Source: Achromobacter anxifer | GTDB taxonomy: Bacteria; Pseudomonadota; Gammaproteobacteria; Burkholderiales; Burkholderiaceae_B | Assembly (NCBI RefSeq): GCF_903652925.1 | Contig: NZ_CAHLAR010000009.1 | Location: 186,001 to 250,000, forward strand | DNA length: 64,000 bases | Reading direction: 5' to 3' | In this document: in pieces, positions 1-8,669 of the stretch | Position numbering within the stretch: position 1 is the stretch's first letter | Layout of the letters: each line of letters begins with the position of its first letter | Translations under genes and position numbers: made by a program | Notes under the pieces: model-generated | What the model was told of the DNA's origin: nothing | What the model saw: the letters and a program-made list of their open reading frames with translations, nothing else | Database searches by the model: none

Positions 1-272
1 GTCTCGACGATGCACAGCAGCGAAGGATCGCGCTTGGGATTGATGCAGGTGCCGCAGACTTCTTCTTCGGAGAAGCTGTTGCAGCGCGCGCAATGCTTCA
101 GGTCATGCACCGCGCTCGCCAGCGCCCGCCCCAGCATGTCCGCGCCTTGCGGATCGTGCTGCAACAGGTGATAGGCCATGCGCCTGGCGGAGCGCACGCC
201 CACGCCGGGCAGGCGCCGCAGCGCCTCGATCAGCGAGACGAGCGGCTCGGGTTCAGGCAGTAGCGGGTCCAT
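1..272 (-). CDS. recR: Recombination protein RecR, N-terminal part (cut by window edge)
   Basis: The first 90 residues of RecR, the RecFOR-pathway protein that helps load RecA at single-stranded gaps. Visible are the N-terminal helix-hairpin-helix region ([16 protein letters not shown], about residues 21-36) and the zinc finger cysteines C61, C64, C73 and C76. The Toprim domain lies beyond the window. The ATG is 19 nt downstream of the ybaB stop codon, consistent with the usual dnaX-ybaB-recR operon. Confidence 0.95.
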   Translation of the reverse strand, partial: MDPLLPEPEPLVSLIEALRRLPGVGVRSARRMAYHLLQHDPQGADMLGRALASAVHDLKHCARCNSFSEEEVCGTCINPKRDPSLLCIVE

Positions 273-291
273 TGCGGCCTTGGGGCTGCGT

Positions 292-618
292 TCAGAACGG
301 CAGCTTCATGCCCGGGGGCAGCGGCATGCCGGCGGTGACGGACGCCATCTTTTCCTGCGAGGTGGCTTCGGCCTTGCGCAGCGCGTCGTTGAACGCGGCG
401 GCGACCAGGTCTTCCAGCATGTCCTTGTCGTCGCCCAGCAGCGACGGGTCGATCGCGACGCGCTTGACGTCGTGGCGGCAGGTCATGGTGACCTTGACCA
501 GGCCGCCGCCGGAGGCGCCTTCGACCTGGATCTCGGCCAGCGCGTCCTGCGCCTTCTTCATGTTTTCCTGCATCTGCTGCGCCTGGCGCATCAGGCCGGC
601 CAGTTGTCCTTTCATCAT
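292..618 (-). CDS. ybaB: YbaB/EbfC family nucleoid-associated protein
   Basis: A 108-residue protein of normal length for the YbaB/EbfC family, small dimeric DNA-binding nucleoid proteins. The start [19 protein letters not shown] is the typical amphipathic helix, followed by a core containing [15 protein letters not shown] and a C-terminal [11 protein letters not shown] tail. It lies between dnaX and recR with short spacers, the conserved bacterial order, and is probably co-transcribed with both. Its exact function is still loosely defined in the family. Confidence 0.95.
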   Translation of the reverse strand: MMKGQLAGLMRQAQQMQENMKKAQDALAEIQVEGASGGGLVKVTMTCRHDVKRVAIDPSLLGDDKDMLEDLVAAAFNDALRKAEATSQEKMASVTAGMPLPPGMKLPF

Positions 619-663
619 GATCGGTGCTTCCTTGAACGAGGGGAATGAGGGATGGCCGCCGCT

Positions 664-2904
664 TCAGGCAGCGGCGGCGGGGGAATCGACGTGGCGGATC
701 GAGCCGGGCACGACCTGTCCGCCGAAATCGGCGACGAGCGCCTGCACAAAGGGATCGACGGCGACCGCGTCCTCGGCGGCCTGCTGGCGGGCGGCGCGTT
801 CGGCCTGGGCCACGGCATGCGCCGTCGCCTCGCCCGTCACGCCGACTTCGACGTCCAGCCGTATGCCCTGGCCGAAATGCTCGCACAGCACGGTCTGGAG
901 ACGGACGCGGCTTTCGCTTTCGGCCAGCGTCTTGACGGCGACGCGCAGGATGATGGCATCGCCCTGCACGCCGGCCCATTCGCTTTGGCGCGCCAGTTCC
1001 GCGGCCAGGCCGGTGACCGGCAGGCGCGCGGCCAGTTCGGGCCAGGTGGCCGAGGTCATGTCCGCCATGCGGGCGCGCGACGACTGCCGCTTGCGGGCGG
1101 GAGCCGGCGCTTCGCGCCGGGCCACGGGCTGCGGCGCGGCCGATGGCGCGCTGGCCAGGGTTTCGAAGTCATCGTCGTCGGGATCCGACGTGAAGCCGTT
1201 GTCCGGCGCAAAGCCGCCTTCGGCTTCGAAGGGAATTTCTTCATCGACCCAAGCCGGCGGACCGTCGTCGGCATCGGCCTGGGGCATGGGCGCGGGCGCG
1301 GGCGCAATGGCGGCGGCGGTAGCCGGCGTGACCGCCAACGCGGCCGAACCCGCAGCCTTGACGGTATCGGGCTCGGACACGGCCGGCATCTCTGCGGGCA
1401 GCTCTTCCCAAGGCGGCACGCCGCCTGCCTGCGCGGCTTGCGGCGCGGCCGCCGGTTCGGGTTCCGCAGCAGGGGCGATCGGTTCAGGGGCCGGCGCAGC
1501 GGCCGCGGGAGCGGCGGCTTGCGCCGGCGCGGGCGCGGCAGGAGACGCGGCCGGCGTCATGACTGCGGGCGCGGCGGCCGGAGCGGCCTCAGCCTGAGCC
1601 ATCTGGGCCTGAGCCTGCTCGACTGGTGGCGTAGTGGCGGCCGCGGCGGCTGGGGCGACTTGCGCCGGCACAGCCGGGGCTGACGCCGCCGCAGGCGCAG
1701 CAACCGGAGCCGGCGCTGCCTGGGCTGGCGCCGCCGCAGGCGCGGCAACCGGCGCCGCCGCCGCATCTGCCGTCTGGCGGGCCGGCGCGGCAGGCGCTTC
1801 GAGCGCCGTCTGCGGGCCGGCTTCGCCGTTGAGCGCCAGCATGCGCAGGCAGGCCATGATGAAGCCCGCGTATTCGTCGGGAGCCAGCGTCAGTTCGCTG
1901 CGGCTGTGCACCGCCACGGAATAGAAAAGCTGGACGGCGTCCGGATGCAGCGTCTGCGCCAGCCGCGCGATGTCGGCGGCCAGCGGATCCTCCGCCGGCG
2001 TCACGCCGCGCACGCGCTGCTCGATGGCCACGCGCGACAGCAGCACCGCCAAGTCGGCCAGCGCGCCAGCATAGGACAGCCCGCGGATCGCCAATTCGTC
2101 CGCCACCGCCAGCACGCCCTTGGCGTCGCCCGCGGACAGCGCGTCCAGCAGACGCACCAGGTGCCGCTGGTCGATGGTGCCCAGCATGCCGCGCACGGCA
2201 TCCTCGGTCAGGTTGCCGGCGCTGTAGGCGATGGCCTGGTCGGTCAGGGACAACGCGTCGCGCATGGAGCCCGCGGCAGCCTGCCCGATCAGGCGCAGGG
2301 CCGGTACCTCGAAGCCCACGTCTTCCTGGCCGAGCACGGCCTGCAGATGGCCGACGATGGAGTCGGCCGGCATCTGCTTCAGGTTGAACTGCAGGCAGCG
2401 CGACAGCACCGTGACCGGAATCTTCTGCGGGTCGGTCGTGGCAAGAATGAATTTGACGTGAGGCGGCGGCTCTTCCAGCGTCTTGAGCATGGCGTTGAAC
2501 GCATGCCCGGTCAGCATGTGGACTTCGTCGATCATGTAGACCTTGAAGCGTCCCGCGCCCGGCGCGTACACCGCCTGCTCCAGCAGCTGCGTCATTTCCT
2601 CGACGCCGCGGTTCGAGGCCGCGTCCAGCTCAAGGTAGTCGACGAAGCGCCCGGAATCAATTTCCGTGCACGCGCGGCACACGCCGCAAGGCTTGGAAGT
2701 GATGCCTGTTTCGCAGTTGAGGGACTTCGCCAGGATGCGCGAAAGCGTGGTCTTGCCCACGCCCCGGGTGCCGGTGAACAGCCATGCGTGATGCAGGCGT
2801 TGGGTGTCGAGCGCATGCGTCAGCGCGCGCACCACGTGATCCTGTCCCACGAGGGTATCGAACGATCTCGGCCGCCACTTGCGGGCCAGTACCAGATAAG
2901 TCAT
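664..2904 (-). CDS. dnaX: DNA polymerase III subunit tau (DnaX)
   Basis: The clamp-loader ATPase and organiser of the replicative polymerase, 746 residues. The start MTYLVLARKWRPRSF is the canonical DnaX N-terminus, so this ATG was chosen over one nine codons upstream. Walker A GTRGVGKT is at 45-52, zinc-module cysteines are C64, C73, C76 and C79, and the Walker B region contains IDEVHML. A very long Ala/Pro/Gln-rich linker (about residues 370-570) separates the clamp-loader domains from the C-terminal polymerase-binding region. I saw no E. coli-style A-AAA-AAG slippery site, so a gamma form by frameshifting is not supported. First gene of the dnaX-ybaB-recR operon. Confidence 0.96.
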   Translation of the reverse strand: MTYLVLARKWRPRSFDTLVGQDHVVRALTHALDTQRLHHAWLFTGTRGVGKTTLSRILAKSLNCETGITSKPCGVCRACTEIDSGRFVDYLELDAASNRGVEEMTQLLEQAVYAPGAGRFKVYMIDEVHMLTGHAFNAMLKTLEEPPPHVKFILATTDPQKIPVTVLSRCLQFNLKQMPADSIVGHLQAVLGQEDVGFEVPALRLIGQAAAGSMRDALSLTDQAIAYSAGNLTEDAVRGMLGTIDQRHLVRLLDALSAGDAKGVLAVADELAIRGLSYAGALADLAVLLSRVAIEQRVRGVTPAEDPLAADIARLAQTLHPDAVQLFYSVAVHSRSELTLAPDEYAGFIMACLRMLALNGEAGPQTALEAPAAPARQTADAAAAPVAAPAAAPAQAAPAPVAAPAAASAPAVPAQVAPAAAAATTPPVEQAQAQMAQAEAAPAAAPAVMTPAASPAAPAPAQAAAPAAAAPAPEPIAPAAEPEPAAAPQAAQAGGVPPWEELPAEMPAVSEPDTVKAAGSAALAVTPATAAAIAPAPAPMPQADADDGPPAWVDEEIPFEAEGGFAPDNGFTSDPDDDDFETLASAPSAAPQPVARREAPAPARKRQSSRARMADMTSATWPELAARLPVTGLAAELARQSEWAGVQGDAIILRVAVKTLAESESRVRLQTVLCEHFGQGIRLDVEVGVTGEATAHAVAQAERAARQQAAEDAVAVDPFVQALVADFGGQVVPGSIRHVDSPAAAA

Positions 2905-3070
2905 GGGTGGATTGTAGAGCCTGTTTCGCAAGCTGGCCCGAAATGGCGGGTCCAGCTTCCGGGGTTCGGCGCAGCAGCATGCGCATCCATGCTCCGCGCG
3001 GCCTGAAACGCAAAGGGGACGGGCTTATTCCCGTGGAACGTATCCTTGGAAAATAACCCCGTCCCCCTTG

Positions 3071-3109
3071 AAAGCAACGCGCCATGCACAGGGCATGACG
3101 CGTTGCTTT
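3071..3109 (-). terminator. Hairpin downstream of the SRP RNA gene
   Basis: An 11-bp inverted repeat, AAAGCAACGCG with CGCGTTGCTTT, plus an inner CATGC/GCATG pair. It sits just past the 3' end of the SRP RNA gene in its direction of transcription. The stem ends in TTT, giving a short U tract. It probably terminates ffs transcription before dnaX. Confidence 0.5.
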
Positions 3110-3122
3110 GAAGAATCCGGTT

Positions 3123-3217
3123 GGCGAGCCTTACTCCGGCACTGACCCTAAACGACTATGGCTGCTTCGTTCCCGACCTGACCAGGTTCACCGCCGAACC
3201 ATGCGGAGGGGCCCGCC
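3123..3217 (-). ncRNA. ffs: Small SRP RNA (4.5S RNA)
   Basis: On the minus strand the apical domain reads GGTGAACCTGGTCAGGTCGG followed by GAACGAAGCAGCC, the conserved Ffh-binding helix 8 with a GGAA-type tetraloop region. The ends pair as GGCGGGCC (3217-3210) with GGCTCGCC (3130-3123), closing a roughly 95-nt hairpin typical of bacterial 4.5S RNA. A TAGAAT -10 element lies 7 nt upstream of the inferred 5' end. The gene precedes dnaX in the same orientation, a frequent betaproteobacterial arrangement. Confidence 0.92.
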
Positions 3218-3278
3218 AGCCGAGATTCTAGCAGAGCTGCGCTTCGCTTGCTTGCTCGAATCTCGGCTGGCGGGCCCC
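3208..3278. repeat. 21-bp perfect inverted repeat duplicating the SRP RNA start region
   Basis: Left arm 3208-3228 and right arm 3258-3278 are perfect inverted copies of 21 bp separated by 29 bp. The left arm covers the first bases of the SRP RNA and its upstream side into the -10 box. The right arm therefore carries a second copy of the transcription-start region pointing the other way. Confidence 0.8.
3225..3230 (-). promoter_or_regulatory. -10 element of the SRP RNA promoter
   Basis: TAGAAT on the minus strand, seven bases before the start of the acceptor-like end helix of the SRP RNA. No convincing -35 hexamer lies at 16-18 bp, so only the -10 is called. Confidence 0.55.
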
Positions 3279-3566
3279 GAGGGGCTGTATGTGCGCCCCC
3301 TCCCCAGCCCTCCCCCCGAGGGGGAGGGGGTTGGGACGTCGCTTCGCTTGTCCCTTTGGCTCGCTTCGCTTTGCCTGGCTATCTGCGCCGGGCTGCGCCT
3401 TTTTCCCTTGCCTTTCTATCTCCCCTGGGTGCGCCTTTTCGCGTTGTCCGGCTATGTTTGCTCGTTGCGCAATCGCTTTGCCTGACGGAGGAGCTGCGCT
3501 TTGCTTATTGGGTGTGATCTCGAATAGGAAGAGTGCCTGCTTTAGCTCTTGCCGAGTGATGCCTTC
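3279..3566. other. Intergenic stretch without a supported gene
   Basis: Between the SRP RNA promoter and the cupin gene. It holds a C-run/G-run hairpin (CCCTCCCCCCGAGGGGGAGGG, near 3307-3327) and several degenerate repeats of GCTTCGCTTG/CGCTTCGCTTTGCC. Open frames here give low-complexity translations with no recognisable family, and none has a good ribosome-binding site. I see no RNA gene. Confidence 0.6.
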
Positions 3567-3929
3567 CTAGTTGGGCGTGGCGGGAGCCAGCACGTAGAGC
3601 TTGCGGACGGCGGTGTGGATGTGCCAGACGCCTTGGGTGTTGGGGGGCATGGCCAGGGTGTCGCCGGCGCGGAATTGCAGGGGGGGCTGGCCGTCGGGGG
3701 TGAAGGTGCCGGAGCCGGCGAGGATGTGCATGATTTCGCCTTCCTGGACCTGGCGGCGGAACTGGCCGGGGGTGCATTCCCAGATGCCGGCGCTGGTGGC
3801 TTCGGCGCCGGGAATCACCAGCTTGCTGGCGCGCAGCGTGCAGGCGGGGTTGCTGAGCGGGATGCCGACGGGGCCGATCTCGTCGAGCTGGGCGGTGTCG
3901 CGGGTCTGGGGGATGTGTTGGATGGACAT
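3567..3929 (-). CDS. Cupin-domain protein (Cupin_3/DUF861-like)
   Basis: A 120-residue single-domain cupin. The core reads WECTPGQFRRQ, then EIMHILAGSGTFTPD and FRAGDTLAMPPNTQGVWHI, the pattern of Cupin_3 proteins such as ureidoglycine aminohydrolase-like and EutQ-like proteins. A GGAG motif precedes the ATG by four bases. It is the last gene of an eight-gene minus-strand operon with an ABC transporter, a dimethylformamidase-like enzyme and an FAD oxidase. A role in handling the same substrate is inferred; the reaction is unknown. Confidence 0.8.
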   Translation of the reverse strand: MSIQHIPQTRDTAQLDEIGPVGIPLSNPACTLRASKLVIPGAEATSAGIWECTPGQFRRQVQEGEIMHILAGSGTFTPDGQPPLQFRAGDTLAMPPNTQGVWHIHTAVRKLYVLAPATPN

Positions 3930-3957
3930 GGGTGCTCCGGGGTTGGGGCTGGCGCGT

Positions 3958-5244
3958 CTACGAGAGCTTGTCGCACAGGCCGTAGTAGGCGACGCCTACG
4001 GCGATGTAGAAACGCTTGAGGCCGTGGAATGGCAGCGGCGTGATGGGGGTGACGGGGTAAGGCATGGGTTCGCCGGCGGCGATGGTGCGGGCGAGGTAGC
4101 GGCCCATCTGAGTCGCCAGGGCGACGCCGCGGCCGTTGTAGCCCAGCAGGATGTGCAGATTGGGCGAAGGCTGATGCACGTGCGGCACGAAGTCGCGCGT
4201 GAGGGCAATGCGGCCGGCCCAGCGGTAGGTGAAGGGAATCCGGGCCAGCTCAGGAAACAGCATGCGCGCCCCGCGCACCAGGTGGTCCCAGTCCTGCTGC
4301 GCGACGGGGTCGGCGAAGTGGCCCCGGCCGCCCAGCACGAAACGGCCCTCGTGGTCGCGGCGGAAGTACAGCAGCAGGCGGCGGGAGTCCGAGGCCACGA
4401 CGCCGCCGGGCATGATGTGGCCGCAAGCCTGCGCGTCCAGCGGTCCCGTGGCGACGATGAAGCTGTTGGCGGCGATGACGCTGCGCTGCAGGCCCGGCCA
4501 CAAGCCGTTGGTGTAGCCATTGGTGGCGATCAGCGCATGGTCGGCCCGAACCGTGGCGCCCTGCTCCGTGCGGGCCAGCCATTGCTGGCCTGAGCGCTCC
4601 AGCGCCTTGACGCGGGTATGGCCGTGCACGGCAGCCCCGGCGGCTTGCGCCGCCGACAGCAGGCCGCGCGTATAAAGCAACGGCTGGATGCTGCCGGCGC
4701 GCCGGTCTATCCAGCCGCCCAGGAAACGGTCCGTGCCCAGGCGCGCGCTGACCGTCTCCCGGTCCAGGATTTCCACCGGCGCGCCGCGCTCCAGCCACTG
4801 CCGCGCCCGATCCGACACCGTCTCCAGGGCCCGGGCCGAGTGGGCCGGCTGTATCCAGCCGGCGCGCGTGGCATGGCAGGCGATGGCGTGCTTGTCGATG
4901 AGGTCGAACACCGCGTCGGCGGCCGACCCCACCATGCGCAACAGCGGCTCCCCCAGTTCCTTGCCATAGCGGGCCAGGATTGCCCGCGGGTCGTGCTTGA
5001 TGCCCGGAATGACCTGCCCGCCGTTGCGGCCTGAGGCGCCCCAGCCCGGATCCTGGGCATCGAGCACGCAGACGCGCAGCCCCGACTCGCTCAGATGCAG
5101 GGCCGTGGACAGGCCGGTGATGCCCGCGCCGACGATAACGACGTCGCATTGGACGGAACCGGCCAGGGCCGGCGTCGCGGGCGCTGGCCCCGCGGTCTGC
5201 TGCCACAAGGATTGCCGGGCATCGGCCGAGTCTGGTGCGCGCAT
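3958..5244 (-). CDS. FAD-dependent amine/amino-acid oxidase (DAO family, PuuB/OrdL-like)
   Basis: A 428-residue DAO-fold oxidoreductase. The dinucleotide-binding motif VVIVGAGITGLS lies at about 36-46, followed by the GRNGGQ signature typical of gamma-glutamylputrescine oxidase-like enzymes. The C-terminal FAD loop is NLHILLGYNGRGVALA. The ATG was chosen because the DAO domain begins some 30 residues later and the longer frame upstream runs into the preceding gene. It follows the dimethylformamidase-like large subunit by 8 bp and is almost certainly co-transcribed. It could oxidise the amine released by that amidohydrolase, but the substrate cannot be read from sequence. Confidence 0.88.
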   Translation of the reverse strand: MRAPDSADARQSLWQQTAGPAPATPALAGSVQCDVVIVGAGITGLSTALHLSESGLRVCVLDAQDPGWGASGRNGGQVIPGIKHDPRAILARYGKELGEPLLRMVGSAADAVFDLIDKHAIACHATRAGWIQPAHSARALETVSDRARQWLERGAPVEILDRETVSARLGTDRFLGGWIDRRAGSIQPLLYTRGLLSAAQAAGAAVHGHTRVKALERSGQQWLARTEQGATVRADHALIATNGYTNGLWPGLQRSVIAANSFIVATGPLDAQACGHIMPGGVVASDSRRLLLYFRRDHEGRFVLGGRGHFADPVAQQDWDHLVRGARMLFPELARIPFTYRWAGRIALTRDFVPHVHQPSPNLHILLGYNGRGVALATQMGRYLARTIAAGEPMPYPVTPITPLPFHGLKRFYIAVGVAYYGLCDKLS

Positions 5245-5252
5245 GGTGTGTA

Positions 5253-7493
5253 TCAGCGTCCGCTGGCCTGGGGGAACACGAAGGGCGTGGCGTCGGCGAA
5301 CCGTGCCAGCACGTTCGCGGTGATGCGCGACACGTTGTTGTCGTAGCCGTTCCAGGCCAGTGACGCGCCCCAGGTGATCGAGCCCGTGGAGAACACGGCG
5401 CCGCCGTTCAGGCATTCGTAGAACACCAGGTCCGCGTAGCAGTGCTTGGCTTCCTCGCCGTTGATGGTGGGATGGTGATAGGTCGTCTCTTCGGGCACCA
5501 CGTTGTAGTAGCGCGTGTGCTTTTCCGAGCGGGCCACGATCAAGGTGTGCGGCGGCGTACCCAGGCGGTAGTCGACGCGGTCGATCTCGTCGCCCGCGGC
5601 GCCGCCCCCGCTGCTGCCGAAATCGCCGATGATCTCGTCCTCCACGCCGTCGAACATGAAGGCGACGCGCGAATCATGGCTTTCGGGCCGCCGGCGGTAA
5701 TAGGAAGAGGCGTCGAACCCGGTCGCGGTCGTGCCGATGCCGGTCAGCGTCTGCGGCGCGATGCCGATGCGGCGCCAGGTGCCGCCGTATTCGCCGGTAT
5801 AGCTGTGGTAGCTCTCGCCCGCCGGCGTCTCGCTGTAGCGGGCGCCGGTCTCGGTCCGGCGCAATTCCATCAGCCAGGGCTTCTCGGGATGGTAGGCGCA
5901 GCGCCAGTAGAAGCCGTTGCCGCCCATGTACATGAGGCGGCCGCCCTGACCCTGATACGCCACCATCGCCTGCCACATGCGCGTGGTCCAGTACTCGGGA
6001 TGCGCGCCGGTCATGACGACCTTGTAGCCCTCCAGCGCCTGCAGGCCCTCGGCGTGCAGCATGTCGTCCGTGATGACGTCGTAGTCGAAGCCCTTTTCAT
6101 CCAGCCAGTCCAGGAAATGCGTGTCGCCATTGAGCGACCAGGTGCGGCATTGCAGGTGCATGCTGAAGACCGGACGCAGGCGCGAGGCGTAATAGACGCC
6201 GTAGCCGTCCGAATGCGTGTCGTACATGGACAGGCCGAGCTCGCGGTGTTCGCCCAGGTAGGTCTCCCAGGGATACAGGACCATGAAGTTGCCCGACTTC
6301 ATTTCCATGCCTTCTTCGTCCAGACGATAGTGCGAGTTCGAGTACGCCATGTAGGTGGCCGTTGACGCCAGGAACGCGATCCGCTTGCGCGGACCGCCCG
6401 CCTTCGGCCGCACGATGAAGGTGATGCGCTCCTGCTCTCCCGCCGCGCCGGTGAGGCGCGCCGCGTACAGGCCGCTGGGCAGATCGTCAGGCACGGTCAG
6501 GCTGAAATCGGTTTCCCAGCCCGCGTCTTCCAGCGTGTCGTCGTGGAAGTGCAGCGCGGCGAAATGGTCTGGACGCTCGCGCCAGAACATGACGCTGGAA
6601 TCCCAGCGCAGGCCGGGCACGCCGCGCGCGGGCAGGTTCTCGATGCGCCCCTCGGACCAGGGCCTGGCCGCGTCGACGATCACATCACTGTCGATGCGCT
6701 GCGAAAAATCCCAGGAAACCAGGGGCGGCGCGGCATGGCGGCGCGCCGGGGCCTCGACGCGCAGCTGCGCCAGGTCGGCATCGTCCGCGGCATACGGCAG
6801 CAGCGTGGGTGAATCGAGCCGGCCGTTGTAGTGGCGGGCATAGCGCGGAAACGGCTTGCCGGTGGCGGCCGCGCCCATCGTCAGCGGCAGACCCGCCAGC
6901 GCGGCCGGATCCACCGCCGCCAGCCGGCCGCTGGCCTGCGCATGAGAATCCACGGCCAGCAAGGGGTTGGCGGGAATCTGCCGCAGCGCGACCGTCCCCG
7001 CGTCCAGATCCAGGCTCACCGCCACCAGGTACCACTGCCTCACGGTCATGGACAGCGCGAGCGTGAGACGTTCGCTCTGGCCCCCGCTGCCCTGCTCCCA
7101 GAACAGACAGCCGTCGCGGTCCAGGCCCAGCACGTAGCCGACGCGCGCGGCCTCGTCCCAGCGCGACAGGATCGCCTGATCGCCGCCATTGCAGGGCAAG
7201 GTCGGCATCACCGCCAGGATCCAGCTCTTGCAGCCCGAGGCTGGCTCGCTGAACGCCGGCGCCACCGCGCGAGAGCCGGTCTCCGTGCCTTGCGGACGCC
7301 CGGCGATGCCGGTGGCGATGCCAGGCAACACCACGGTTTCCTTCAGCCCCGGCGCGCCCGGCGACACGTCGCCGCTGCGGATGCGCACCAGATCGGCGTC
7401 GTAGCGCAGCGCCTGCGCACAGCTGACTTTGAATTCCATGGTCTCTCCTGGCGCGATCGTCCAGGTGCTGGGGTACCCCAGGATCTCGTACAT
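5253..7493 (-). CDS. N,N-dimethylformamidase-like large (beta) subunit
   Basis: A 746-residue protein resembling the large subunit of N,N-dimethylformamidase, which hydrolyses DMF to formate and dimethylamine. The N-terminal half looks like a lectin/LamG-type domain and the C-terminal half is the metal-dependent hydrolase. GAHPEYW (His498, Glu500) matches the family's iron-site segment. Tyr381/Tyr384 and Tyr424 are candidates for the tyrosine ligands of the reported two-Tyr-one-Glu iron centre (from memory of the Paracoccus enzyme). The ATG with GGAG five bases upstream gives MYEILGYPS; the small subunit also starts MYEI. Linked directly to a small-subunit gene and a transporter. Substrate may be DMF or another N-substituted amide. 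Confidence 0.85.
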   Translation of the reverse strand: MYEILGYPSTWTIAPGETMEFKVSCAQALRYDADLVRIRSGDVSPGAPGLKETVVLPGIATGIAGRPQGTETGSRAVAPAFSEPASGCKSWILAVMPTLPCNGGDQAILSRWDEAARVGYVLGLDRDGCLFWEQGSGGQSERLTLALSMTVRQWYLVAVSLDLDAGTVALRQIPANPLLAVDSHAQASGRLAAVDPAALAGLPLTMGAAATGKPFPRYARHYNGRLDSPTLLPYAADDADLAQLRVEAPARRHAAPPLVSWDFSQRIDSDVIVDAARPWSEGRIENLPARGVPGLRWDSSVMFWRERPDHFAALHFHDDTLEDAGWETDFSLTVPDDLPSGLYAARLTGAAGEQERITFIVRPKAGGPRKRIAFLASTATYMAYSNSHYRLDEEGMEMKSGNFMVLYPWETYLGEHRELGLSMYDTHSDGYGVYYASRLRPVFSMHLQCRTWSLNGDTHFLDWLDEKGFDYDVITDDMLHAEGLQALEGYKVVMTGAHPEYWTTRMWQAMVAYQGQGGRLMYMGGNGFYWRCAYHPEKPWLMELRRTETGARYSETPAGESYHSYTGEYGGTWRRIGIAPQTLTGIGTTATGFDASSYYRRRPESHDSRVAFMFDGVEDEIIGDFGSSGGGAAGDEIDRVDYRLGTPPHTLIVARSEKHTRYYNVVPEETTYHHPTINGEEAKHCYADLVFYECLNGGAVFSTGSITWGASLAWNGYDNNVSRITANVLARFADATPFVFPQASGR

Positions 7494-7541
7494 ACAGGCT
7501 CCGTCGATTGGGTTCAGGCCACGCGGCGTGGCGGCCGGCAT

Positions 7542-7850
7542 TCAGTCCAGGTCGGACGGCCAGGGATAGGGGGAATGGATGGCCCAGCGGATCTTCAGCA
7601 AGGCCCACTGCGCGTCGGCCAGCTTGGCGTAGCGCGGCGGCGCCAGTTCGACCGGAGCGCCCCGCTCCTCGCCCAGCCTGCCGATGGCGTACTCGGAATA
7701 AGGCTTGGTGCAGACGATGACCTGCTTGCCGGCCATGGGCTCCATCCGCAAGCGGTTGAGCAGGCGGTTCAGCTTCAACGGCCGATTCTTGGTGGTGGTC
7801 GTCCTGAAGTGCTTGAGCAATTCTGCATCTTCGGGCTGGATCTCATACAT
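7542..7850 (-). CDS. N,N-dimethylformamidase-like small (alpha) subunit
   Basis: A 102-residue basic protein, MYEIQPEDAELLKHF, rich in Lys/Arg in its first half and ending WAIHSPYPWPSDLD. It lies immediately upstream of the large-subunit gene, matching the alpha-beta order of dimethylformamidase operons. The alpha subunit of characterised enzymes is longer, about 130 residues as I recall, so this one is compact. GGAG sits six bases before the ATG. The frame extends upstream without a stop, but that part overlaps the permease gene in another frame. The call rests on position, size and neighbour. Confidence 0.78.
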   Translation of the reverse strand: MYEIQPEDAELLKHFRTTTTKNRPLKLNRLLNRLRMEPMAGKQVIVCTKPYSEYAIGRLGEERGAPVELAPPRYAKLADAQWALLKIRWAIHSPYPWPSDLD

Positions 7851-7876
7851 ATCGGGCTCCGGACATGAAAAGGGGT

Positions 7877-8668
7877 TCAGTGGTCGCGCTCCGGCGCGGC
7901 GAACAGCTCCAGGCCGACCGTGCGCTCCAGCAGCAGCACCAGCGCAAGCGTGAAGACGATCAGGGACGTGGCGATGGCGGCGATCACCGGGCTGGCGCTT
8001 TCCTGTATCTGCGTGAGGATGCGCACGGGCAAGGTATTGACGTCGGGCGCGACCAGGAAAACGGTGATCGTGGCCTCGTCGAACGACACGATGAAGCAGA
8101 ACAGGAAGGCCGTGATCAGGCCGGGCTTGAGCATGGGCAGCGTCACGGTGCGCAGCACCTGCGCGGGCCGCGCGCCCAGGCTCATGCTGGCCTCGCCCAG
8201 CGCGGGATCCAGCTTGCGCAGGGAGTTCAGGATGGGGCGGTACGCGAACGGCAGCGTGATGATGCAATGCGCCAGCACGATGCCCAGGTACGAGCCGCTG
8301 ACGCCCAGCAGGCCGAGCAGGCCCAGGAAGGCCACGCCCAGCGCCGCGTTGGGAAACACCAGCGGCAGCATGATCAGGGACTCGATCAGGCCGCTGCCCC
8401 TGATGCGGCTGCGGTCCAGCACCAGCGCGGCCAACAAGGCCGCCGAGGTGCTGATGAACGCCACCAGCAGGGCGATGCCGGCGCTGACGGCCAGCAGGCC
8501 CAGCCACTGCGCGTCGGTAAAGAATTCCAGGTACCAGCGCCACGACAGCGAGGCCAGGGGCAAGGTGAAATAGCCGGTGGAGGTGAACGACGACACCGCC
8601 ACCACCAGGATGGGCAAAGGCAGGAAGCCGAACAGCAGCACCAGCAGCAAGCGGTAGAGCCAGCGCAT
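7877..8668 (-). CDS. ABC transporter permease, PotC-like
   Basis: A 263-residue inner-membrane protein with about six hydrophobic segments and the EAA loop EASMSLGARPAQVLRTVTLPMLKPG characteristic of binding-protein-dependent permeases. It is the second permease of a spermidine/putrescine-type (PotABCD) importer. The ATG giving MRWLYRLLLVLLFGFLPLP is chosen because a membrane helix follows at once. The first permease stops one base upstream, implying translational coupling. Confidence 0.9.
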   Translation of the reverse strand: MRWLYRLLLVLLFGFLPLPILVVAVSSFTSTGYFTLPLASLSWRWYLEFFTDAQWLGLLAVSAGIALLVAFISTSAALLAALVLDRSRIRGSGLIESLIMLPLVFPNAALGVAFLGLLGLLGVSGSYLGIVLAHCIITLPFAYRPILNSLRKLDPALGEASMSLGARPAQVLRTVTLPMLKPGLITAFLFCFIVSFDEATITVFLVAPDVNTLPVRILTQIQESASPVIAAIATSLIVFTLALVLLLERTVGLELFAAPERDH

Positions 8669-8669
8669 A

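Noticed and set aside
664-2904. Programmed frameshift in dnaX
   Set aside because: No A-AAA-AAG-like slippery heptamer with a downstream stem was seen in the expected region.
3279-3566. Plus-strand open frames of 89-125 codons after the SRP RNA
   Set aside because: Translations are low-complexity repeats of a GCTTCGCTTG-like sequence, three frames are open at once, and no start signal is present.
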